Shown: positions 8,276 to 13,453 of the stretch, one piece after another | Layout of the letters: each line of letters opens with the position of its first letter | Numbering within the stretch: the first letter of the stretch is position 1 | Assembly: GCA_937862735.1 (NCBI GenBank) | Contig: CALMDH010000048.1 | Location: 1-13,453 of the forward strand | Direction: 5' to 3' | DNA: 13,453 nucleotides | DNA from: M0108 sp937862735 | GTDB lineage: Bacteria > Pseudomonadota > Gammaproteobacteria > Chromatiales > Chromatiaceae | Notes under the pieces: model-generated | What the model saw: the letters and a program-made list of their open reading frames with translations, nothing else | Databases searched by the model: none | What the model was told of the DNA's origin: nothing | Made by a program: the position numbers and the translations under genes

Positions 8276-9066
8276 CGGCCCAGATCACCGAGCTGTGCCT
8301 GGTTTCTGAGGACGGGCTCGCTCCGTTCGCGGTTTTGGTTGAGCAGGGAGACCAATGCGCCTGGGCAACGGGTGGCGATTTCGGGGGGCGGATTCACCCT
8401 TCATGGGCCGGACACGTCCTCGGGAGCAAGGCACGGCGCCCGCAGGAATGGTGGGTGCTGGCGGCCTGGCGTGACTGGCTGGCCACGGTCGCACGGGAGG
8501 CGCCCGCAGCGCGCCGGCAGACACTGGCGCAGATCGAGAGGTCTACCCCCGGTGTTGTCATCAAACGGCCCAGAGTGGTGCGGACACGCCTGCCCGTGGC
8601 CGCGCTGGCCGCGCAGTGGCGTCGTCTTCGGCTGCACGACCGCGCGGAAGTGATCGGCAGCGAAATTGCGTCCCGGCTGGAAGGACTTGGGGCGGTGCAC
8701 TGGTCCGTCGAGGTCGTGATCAACGACTACCGTGCGGTGAGCGGTGATTGGGTCGTCGTCATGGGCACCATTTCCGATGACCCCAGGCCAGATAGCGAGG
8801 GTACGAGGCTGTGGGCGGACGACCTCACGCGGCTCCCCGGTATCACGGTGATACGCGTTATTTCAGCGCACGAAGTCGAAGCGGTGAAGGCCGAGTGGGC
8901 GCGCTCCAAGGCGGAACTGGGTACCGACCACCCCTATGGGATTGCCATCGTTCGGCACAGGCGGCAGGCGGAAGCGACCGCGCTGGGATGTATCGTGGGC
9001 GCACGCTTTCCGGCCGCGGTGAGCCTGGCGGTAGCCGCCGCACGGGGGTATCAGCGCGGTGTTTAG
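8272..9066 (+). CDS. Uncharacterised protein coupled to the HipA-like kinase
   Basis: A 264-residue protein I do not recognise. It has no signal peptide or membrane segment. An N-terminal part (about 1-75) is rich in Trp and Gly, including QCAWATGGDFGGRIHPSW. A basic, Arg-rich middle follows (about 80-125), and then an alpha/beta-looking C-terminal half. That half has strand-like WSVEVVINDY and GDWVVVMGTISDD (about 144-170), ITVIRVISAHEVEAV (191-205) and YGIAIVRHR (222-230). The gene starts with ATG overlapping the kinase stop (ATGA), with AGGG at 8261-8264 as ribosome site, so it is likely co-translated with the kinase and may be its partner or substrate. Its TAG stop overlaps the stop of the convergent GIY-YIG gene by 4 bp. 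It is not the DUF3037 partner that I recall for some HipA-like kinases. Confidence 0.75.
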   Translation: MTAQITELCLVSEDGLAPFAVLVEQGDQCAWATGGDFGGRIHPSWAGHVLGSKARRPQEWWVLAAWRDWLATVAREAPAARRQTLAQIERSTPGVVIKRPRVVRTRLPVAALAAQWRRLRLHDRAEVIGSEIASRLEGLGAVHWSVEVVINDYRAVSGDWVVVMGTISDDPRPDSEGTRLWADDLTRLPGITVIRVISAHEVEAVKAEWARSKAELGTDHPYGIAIVRHRRQAEATALGCIVGARFPAAVSLAVAAARGYQRGV

Positions 9067-9377
9067 CCCTGGTTGGGGGGGGGCGGAGGAGCGGGGATGG
9101 GCACCCAGGGGTTGTGCCGGCACCAGCGTTTGATCCAGTACCGACCTGCCCGCTTCAGCGCCAGCTCCTCGGCATGTGCGTCCGTGCGGCTGGGATAGCG
9201 CCGGGCGCCGACAATGCAGACGGGCTGGTTGATGCGGGTGAATACCGAACCCCTCCCGGCACGGTGTTCGCCAAACCGCCGCTCAACGTCCCGCGCCATG
9301 CCGGTGTAAGTGCGGCCATCTCGACAGAGGAGGACGTATACCCACCAGTCCTGCTGGTCATGTGTCTTCATCGTCAT
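9063..9377 (-). CDS. Small GIY-YIG nuclease-fold protein
   Basis: A 104-residue protein with a single GIY-YIG domain. It has VYVLLC (13-18) and TYTG (23-26) in place of the name motif, then an ARDVERRFGEHRAG helix with the conserved Arg. The catalytic Glu is in HAEELALKR (E70 or E71). It resembles the short YhbQ/UXX-type stand-alone GIY-YIG proteins, whose cellular job is poorly defined. The tail is Pro-rich (PIPAPPPPP) because it is encoded by a run of nine cytosines. The start at 9377 or the second ATG at 9371 overlaps the end of the upstream recombinase-like gene by 20 or 14 nt, so it is probably the last gene of that operon. Its stop (TAA, 9065-9063) overlaps the stop of the convergent gene. 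Confidence 0.85.
   Translation of the reverse strand: MTMKTHDQQDWWVYVLLCRDGRTYTGMARDVERRFGEHRAGRGSVFTRINQPVCIVGARRYPSRTDAHAEELALKRAGRYWIKRWCRHNPWVPIPAPPPPPNQG
9075..9083. repeat. Homopolymer run of nine G
   Basis: Nine consecutive G on the + strand (C on the coding minus strand) lie within the last codons of the GIY-YIG gene. Slippage here would change only the Pro-rich tail and the place where the protein ends. Confidence 0.8.
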
Positions 9378-10764
9378 CGAGAAATGCCCGTCGCAATTCC
9401 TCGGCCTCTTCCTGTGCGATGGGGGTGTTGACGCTCTCCCCCGTGGCGCGAATCGCCTTTTTCAAGGTCGGGCTGCTGACGTTGAGGATGTCGCGCAGAA
9501 CAACCGTGCCCATCGTCTTCTGGCCGCCGCGGTACATGTTGACGATACCGGTGCGTCGCAACACGCTGGCGTGTGTCCCGGAAGCTTCACGGATGAGTCT
9601 CATCCCCGTGATGGCTGCTACAGGGTTGTGATGCTTTCCGACAAATACATAGTCGTTGGTATTGTCCACTGTACGGCGCGCGCCACCTGGCCAGTCACCC
9701 GTGAGGCACGCGTCGATTGCCTCTGAAAGTTCCGGTTCCACCAGATAGGCTTCCTCGGCGCCCTGCCGGAAAATCCTCCATCGATCAGTATCAGGGTCCC
9801 TTATCAGCTCATCGCGGCAAAGGGTGATGCTGTCGCTCACCTGCTGGGCGTAGAAGAGGCAGAGCAATGCCAAAGCGCGCCCACGCGGATCCGGGTGCTG
9901 GCAGATGCGCTGGAAAGCGGCTCTGGACTCATCGAGACTGAGGGTTTCAAAGCGAGTTAACCGCATACCTTTGCCGCGCCGATGGAAGTTGATGTTCGTT
10001 ATGAACGGGTACTTCTTCTTCACCCATTTGTAGAACTGATTCAACGCGTAGGCGTGTGCGGGTACGGAGTCGACCGCAGCTACATACTCATCGAAGACTA
10101 TTCGTCCCGCGTCTTGCAGGGACGCATGCCCTTGGGCGTGGACCCACTCCAGATACCTGGAGATGATCCCAATATACCTGTATAGCGTATTGATTTTGAC
10201 CGGATTCTTTTTTCCGAATAAACCATTGGCAAAACCAAAATGCATGAGATCGTAGCGGCTGTCCAGATAACCCGCCACCAGTTCGGCATAGTGGTCATTA
10301 GTGCTGTTTCGCAATCGCTCAATGCGATGATCGATTCGGGCCAACTCAGCGATTGCAGTGAAACGCCGATCCGGATTTAGACGGTAAAAGGGCAATTTGG
10401 ATAGTTCGTTCGCCACCAAAACCGACGGGTACTCTTTTAGTATGGCGCGATACCAGACCAAAGTCGGTTCGCCCTCGCGGACCTCCTTGAGGTAGCGCAA
10501 CAGGATTTTATGGCGTATCTCGTCTCGGGCTGCGGTCCCCTTGGAGTGTGAAGTCGATTTATCCCCGATCAAAGCCAGTGCGTGACGGGTATCGTCAGCC
10601 AGGGTGGGCTGCATGAGCAGGCAGGTTAAGGGGAGACCGGCGTCGGTATCGACGGTTTTTGAGCGGCAGGCCACAACCCGGGCATGCGCCGCCTCTCGCG
10701 GGTGCACGAACAGCGTGCCGCCACAGACTGAGCAGGCCTTGGTAGCCTGCTTCTTCGTGTTCAC
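9358..10764 (-). CDS. Degenerate tyrosine-recombinase-like protein with N-terminal Cys cluster
   Basis: A 468-residue protein. The N-terminus has C11, C14, C33 and possibly C48, spaced like a small zinc ribbon. A region with the look of a core-binding (SAM-like) domain lies at about 188-260 (TLYRYIGIISRYLEWV). The C-terminal part resembles the catalytic domain of tyrosine recombinases: ALALLCLFYAQQVSDSITL parallels the box I helix, and HASVLRRTGIVNMY parallels HxLRHT. Key residues appear lost: Gln308 sits where the box I Arg should be, and NVSSPTLKKAI replaces the GH...Y motif, leaving no evident nucleophile. It is thus probably a DNA-binding accessory or structural subunit, not a recombinase. 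The GTG start forms a GTGA overlap with the stop of the upstream HTH gene. The homology call is by eye and moderately sure. Confidence 0.6.
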   Translation of the reverse strand: MNTKKQATKACSVCGGTLFVHPREAAHARVVACRSKTVDTDAGLPLTCLLMQPTLADDTRHALALIGDKSTSHSKGTAARDEIRHKILLRYLKEVREGEPTLVWYRAILKEYPSVLVANELSKLPFYRLNPDRRFTAIAELARIDHRIERLRNSTNDHYAELVAGYLDSRYDLMHFGFANGLFGKKNPVKINTLYRYIGIISRYLEWVHAQGHASLQDAGRIVFDEYVAAVDSVPAHAYALNQFYKWVKKKYPFITNINFHRRGKGMRLTRFETLSLDESRAAFQRICQHPDPRGRALALLCLFYAQQVSDSITLCRDELIRDPDTDRWRIFRQGAEEAYLVEPELSEAIDACLTGDWPGGARRTVDNTNDYVFVGKHHNPVAAITGMRLIREASGTHASVLRRTGIVNMYRGGQKTMGTVVLRDILNVSSPTLKKAIRATGESVNTPIAQEEAEELRRAFLDDDEDT

Positions 10765-11189
10765 TTAGGCTTGGCGGGGGTTACCAACGAAATCCTGGTG
10801 CCGAGCATGGCCATATGACGCTTCATCCGGGCCGATGCCTGCGCTGCCTTGGCCTTCTCAGTGGCGTCCGTCTCATCGACCAGTGTGGCTTTTGGCTCAG
10901 TGCCTACCACCGCATGGCGGGGGGTCTCATCCTCATCAACCTCGACCTCGACCAGTTCGAAGAGCTCCGCGGGGGTGGCTTTGAGTGCGCGCATCACCAG
11001 CGTTAACAGGTCCAGGCGAACGGGTGAGTAGTATGGCTTCATTTGTCGGTAGAAATGCGACGATGAGATGGGGGAGCCAAGGGCCTTAACCCGGTCGTAC
11101 AGCTCCTTCAGCGTCATGTCGCGCTCAGCGAGGAGCATGTTAATGCGGAAGCGCAGCCGTGGTTCCGTTCGTTTGGTTACAGCGTTCAT
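10761..11189 (-). CDS. Small XRE/HTH-type DNA-binding protein
   Basis: A 142-residue protein whose residues 12-80 fit a Cro/C1 (HTH_26-like) fold. INMLLAERDMTLKELYDRV forms helices 1-2, ISSSHFYRQM looks like the recognition helix, and LDLLTLVMRALKATPAELFEL is the usual closing helix pair. A charged, disordered-looking linker (about 80-120, Glu/Asp/Lys rich) leads to a short basic tail. It lies between the tyrosine recombinase gene (58 nt upstream) and the recombinase-like gene it overlaps by 4 nt. That makes it a candidate regulator or directionality factor for the module. No good Shine-Dalgarno precedes the ATG. Confidence 0.65.
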   Translation of the reverse strand: MNAVTKRTEPRLRFRINMLLAERDMTLKELYDRVKALGSPISSSHFYRQMKPYYSPVRLDLLTLVMRALKATPAELFELVEVEVDEDETPRHAVVGTEPKATLVDETDATEKAKAAQASARMKRHMAMLGTRISLVTPAKPK

Positions 11190-11247
11190 GGTGTTAGGCT
11201 CGGTTCATAGGGGCAGGCCGGCGGGCAGAAAAGATGGCTGTGCGCGA

Positions 11248-12444
11248 TCAATCCTGTTCTTCTCTTGTTTCTGCGTTGAATTGCTGCCGATAAATTTTTT
11301 TTACATGGTTACGTAATGCATCTCCAGCAGCCGAAGCTTGTCGGCTGTAATATCCCTCGGTCACGGAAGAATGAGAATGGCCGCCGAACTTGGCTGCTTC
11401 TTTCAGCCCTACGGTGTCGGTAACGCGCGTGAGGCAGGTGTTGCGTAGACGGTGCGGCGAAATCTCCTTCAGCACCCCGGCCTCCCTGAAGCGTTCCTTG
11501 ACAATCCGCTGTACCGTCGTGCAAGAAATGCGGTGCCGGGTGTTACCGAAGAATAACGCGTTTTTATCCTTGACCGGGGTGCGCGGGTCATGGGTCCAAT
11601 GAGAACGGACTTCGTTCAGATAACCGGTCAAAATCGGGTAAATCCAAGGCTCGAAGACAGGCAGATGCCGTTCTTTGTCGCCTTTGCCAATAATATGCCA
11701 AATCCCCAGTTCCCCGTACTCCGGGCACTCGGGGTCATAATCGAAATGGGTGACATCGGCGTTGACTAACTCAGTAAGCCGGGCGCCATAAGCATAAAAG
11801 GTCGCGATGATAGCGCGATCACGCAAGAGGACATACTGCTTGGTGCAGTTTTCATCGGTTTCAGCGACTTCGAAAAATTCGGATTCAAGATAATTCAAAA
11901 CCTGTTCGACCTCATTTGGTGAGGGGCAGGAAAGGATTTTCTTCCTTTTATCAAAACCCCTGATCAGCGCCCGACTCGCCTCATTCGTAATCTGCTGGAA
12001 CGAAGCGTCTGGGTATTTTCTCTGGAGTTTGTTGACGATATCCCTGTCGGCCAGGACCGCGTCGCTGAAGTGTTTGATGTAGTGGTGCCGGCCACGGATG
12101 GTCGCGCGAGAAAAGTTGCTGACCGTAAGACTGGTCAGGTAATCATAGATCTGAATAGATGACCAGCGCCAGGGTGGCGTCTTCGCGAAGGCGAGAAAGT
12201 CGCAGATGGCGATGACAGCCTGGAGGCCGCTTCTCGGCTTGTTGCCGTCCCGGCCCACTTTAAAGAGAAAGAACAACTCCAGCAGCAGGACGACGTCCTT
12301 TGCCTCCTTGCCGCCGCCGAACAGATCGTAGGCCCGCCGGAGATAGTTCTCAATGCTTTCCGTGGAGGAACGGGTGCCAACCCTCCCCTGTGACGGGGAG
12401 GTTGCTATAAGCCCCACTTTTGCCGAGCTGATCATGCGACTCAT
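11248..12444 (-). CDS. Tyrosine site-specific recombinase (integrase)
   Basis: A 398-residue phage-integrase-family recombinase. The N-terminal core-binding domain covers about 25-170. The catalytic domain has every expected residue: box I Arg R222 (YGARLTELV), the beta-hairpin Lys region GKGDKERHLPV (K254/K257), HRLR (H331, R334), GGHSHSS (H356) and the tyrosine nucleophile in VTEGYYSR (Y365 by spacing, next to Y366). It should act on the nearby half-site array and integrate or excise the island. Two starts are possible: ATG at 12444 or ATG at 12435. The first lies right at the predicted transcription start, giving a leaderless mRNA. It leads an operon with the HTH protein, the degenerate recombinase and the GIY-YIG protein. 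It is more AT-rich than the restriction genes. Confidence 0.93.
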   Translation of the reverse strand: MSRMISSAKVGLIATSPSQGRVGTRSSTESIENYLRRAYDLFGGGKEAKDVVLLLELFFLFKVGRDGNKPRSGLQAVIAICDFLAFAKTPPWRWSSIQIYDYLTSLTVSNFSRATIRGRHHYIKHFSDAVLADRDIVNKLQRKYPDASFQQITNEASRALIRGFDKRKKILSCPSPNEVEQVLNYLESEFFEVAETDENCTKQYVLLRDRAIIATFYAYGARLTELVNADVTHFDYDPECPEYGELGIWHIIGKGDKERHLPVFEPWIYPILTGYLNEVRSHWTHDPRTPVKDKNALFFGNTRHRISCTTVQRIVKERFREAGVLKEISPHRLRNTCLTRVTDTVGLKEAAKFGGHSHSSVTEGYYSRQASAAGDALRNHVKKIYRQQFNAETREEQD

Positions 12445-12450
12445 GCCCGT

Positions 12451-12479
12451 ATTGTAGCGGGTTTTCCCATGATGCGCAA
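12451..12479 (-). promoter_or_regulatory. Predicted promoter of the tyrosine recombinase operon, likely leaderless
   Basis: On the minus strand TACAAT (12456-12451) is a 5-of-6 match to the -10 box, with TTGCGC (12479-12474) as a weak -35 at exactly 17 bp. Transcription would begin about 7 nt after the -10, at or next to the ATG at 12444. Half-site A (12461-12470) lies inside the spacer, so recombinase or HTH protein bound there should repress transcription. Confidence 0.5.
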
Positions 12480-12610
12480 CTCAGTCCCCTATTATGGGAA
12501 AACTGGCGAATTTTTGTGGTCTGCTAGCGGCTGGCTGGACCATGCGGATACCCCGGTTAAAGAGGTGCTGCCCTCAGGTCATACGCCAGTTTTCTCATTA
12601 TATGAGAATA
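12461..12610. other. Putative attachment/regulatory site: array of GTTTTCYCAT half-sites
   Basis: Three clear half-sites and one weaker one occur here. A is GTTTTCCCAT (12461-12470). B is its perfect complement ATGGGAAAAC (12494-12503). C is GTTTTCTCAT (12589-12598), and C' is ATGAGAATAT (12602-12611), complement of a variant. ATTATGGGAAAACTGGCG (12491-12508) and CGCCAGTTTTCTCATTAT (12584-12601) are inverted copies matching 16 of 18. C and C' together form TTCTCAT-TAT-ATGAGAA (12592-12608), or equally 8-9 bp arms around a 7-bp centre, which is the form of a tyrosine recombinase core site. A and B would then be arm-type or regulator sites. The location between the integrase gene and a host-type gene fits an att site. 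Confidence 0.55.
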
Positions 12611-12743
12611 TCTGCTCTCCTATGCGACTAAAGTGGGGTTAAATGGTGTTAAAAAGAAAACCCCTACCACCAGGCGGCTAGCCAAGCCGGGCTTCCGGTG
12701 CCATGCTGCGGGCAGACCTCTTTCTGACCTGGGCTACCCGGCT

Positions 12744-13178
12744 ATGTCGACGCTGCTGTCCTCCTGGAAATTCTGGGCGCTGTTATCGGCGGTGTTTGCC
12801 GCCCTGACCGCCATCTTCGCCAAGATCGGTGTCGAGCACGTCAATTCCGACTTCGCCACCTTTATCCGTACCCTGGTCATCCTGATCACCTTGACCTTCA
12901 TTCTGGCCGTTACCGGGCAGTTTCAGTCCCCGGGGGCGGTCAGTGGTCGCACCTATTTCTATCTGCTGCTCTCAGGACTGGCCACTGGCGGTTCCTGGCT
13001 CTGTTACTTTCGCGCCCTGAAGCTGGGCCAGGCATCTCAGGTGGCCCCAATCGACAAGCTCTCCGTGGTGCTTGTGGCGATCTTTGGCGTGATCTTCCTG
13101 GGGGAGCGACTCTCCACCACCAACTGGCTGGGGGTGGCGCTTATCACCTTGGGCGCGGTGTTGGTGGCCTATCGCTGA
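12744..13178 (+). CDS. Half-size EamA-family (DMT) membrane transporter
   Basis: A 144-residue integral membrane protein matching the single-repeat EamA/DMT type, which is naturally about 140 residues and probably acts as a dimer. About five hydrophobic segments are visible. The first is WALLSAVFAALTAIFAKIGV, and later ones include VVLVAIFGVIFLGE and WLGVALITLGAVLVAY. Conserved features include AKIGVE, the GSWLCYFRAL segment and APIDKLSVVLVAIFGVIFLGE. The ATG at 12744 is chosen because family members start a few residues before the first membrane helix; an in-frame extension to 12633 has no membrane or family-like content. The substrate cannot be inferred. It is likely a resident chromosomal gene flanking the island. 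Confidence 0.88.
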   Translation: MSTLLSSWKFWALLSAVFAALTAIFAKIGVEHVNSDFATFIRTLVILITLTFILAVTGQFQSPGAVSGRTYFYLLLSGLATGGSWLCYFRALKLGQASQVAPIDKLSVVLVAIFGVIFLGERLSTTNWLGVALITLGAVLVAYR

Positions 13179-13453
13179 CTGGTACCCCCACCAGCCGCTA
13201 CGGGTGCAACACCGCTACACACCCCGTCGTTACTGGGCTCTTGGCTGCCTCGGAGGGGGGTTCTCAGGTGCTACGGAGCCGCTACCATTGCCAGTGCCGC
13301 AGGGTGGCTAGACCACCACCGACAAGACTCCTCCATACCGGGCCATAACCCCCGCCGGAGCTGAGGAAACTTTTGTCGGTCCGGGTGGCTCTTGTAAGGC
13401 AATATCCACACCAATTACTGCCGTTCCAGCGCTTGCGATTTGGTCAGCCACTG
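13179..13453. other. Region without a convincing gene; nested inverted repeats
   Basis: No start-to-stop gene is supported here. Visible structure includes CTGGT/ACCAG right after the EamA stop (13179-13194), GGTGG-ctaga-CCACC (13303-13317), and a perfect 8-bp pair ACCGACAA (13318-13325) / TTGTCGGT (13373-13380). The 8-bp pair encloses CCTC (13330-13333) / GAGG (13363-13366). There is no T-tract, so these are not classic terminators. They could be a structured leader of a gene to the right or a small RNA. Confidence 0.4.

Noticed and set aside
12412..12638. Extra repeats: CCCCACTTT (12412-12420) inverted at 12630-12638, and ATGCGACT at 12434-12441 and 12622-12629
   Set aside because: Eight- and nine-base matches are expected about once by chance in a stretch this long, and they do not share the half-site pattern.
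12633..12743. N-terminal extension of the EamA protein
   Set aside because: The extension is basic and Pro-rich with no membrane segment. EamA half-transporters start just before the first helix, which matches the ATG at 12744.
13308..13453. Minus-strand reading frame open from the window edge to a stop at 13308-13310
   Set aside because: Only about 47 codons are open, with no recognisable motif. It could be the end of a gene but is also compatible with chance.
1..13453. CRISPR arrays, tRNA or rRNA genes
   Set aside because: No regularly spaced repeats and no tRNA or rRNA signatures were seen on either strand.

Overview
The window looks like part of a genomic island in a proteobacterium, most likely gamma or beta. 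GC content is moderately high (about 60% in most genes), the left edge carries a Tn402/Tn5053-type transposon end, and the right edge carries a proteobacterial-type half-size EamA transporter. No species can be named from the sequence alone.

Left edge (1-305). Positions 1-227 are the end of a transposon that continues outside the window. Its tip at 203-227 is a 25-bp terminal inverted repeat that I recognise as the IRi-type end of the Tn402 (class 1 integron) / Tn5053 (mer) family. The transposon ends 78 bp before a serine resolvase gene, so it has landed in or beside a probable resolvase (res) site. This family is known for that targeting preference.

Restriction and kinase operon (306-9066, + strand). 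Six genes are packed with essentially no gaps: serine resolvase, hsdM, hsdS and hsdR (a complete type I restriction-modification system), a small HipA-like kinase, and a 264-residue protein I cannot assign. Junctions are 0 nt, GTGA overlap, ATGA overlap, 28 nt and ATGA overlap. The methylase and specificity subunits would mark self DNA, and HsdR would translocate along and cut unmarked DNA. The kinase and its partner form a translationally coupled tail whose role is unknown but plausibly defence-related. The first target-recognition domain of HsdS is visibly more AT-rich than its surroundings, as expected of a swapped specificity cassette.

Recombinase module (12444 down to 9063, - strand, convergent with the operon). 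It encodes a tyrosine recombinase with all catalytic residues, a small XRE-like HTH protein, a 468-residue protein that looks like a catalytically dead tyrosine recombinase with an N-terminal Cys cluster, and a small GIY-YIG nuclease-fold protein. The recombinase promoter appears to give a leaderless mRNA. Its upstream region (12445-12625) holds an array of GTTTTCYCAT half-sites, including a core-like palindrome, which I read as the attachment and regulatory region of the island.

Right edge (12744-13453). An EamA-type half transporter is probably the host gene next to the insertion point. It is followed by about 275 bp with no convincing gene but with nested inverted repeats.
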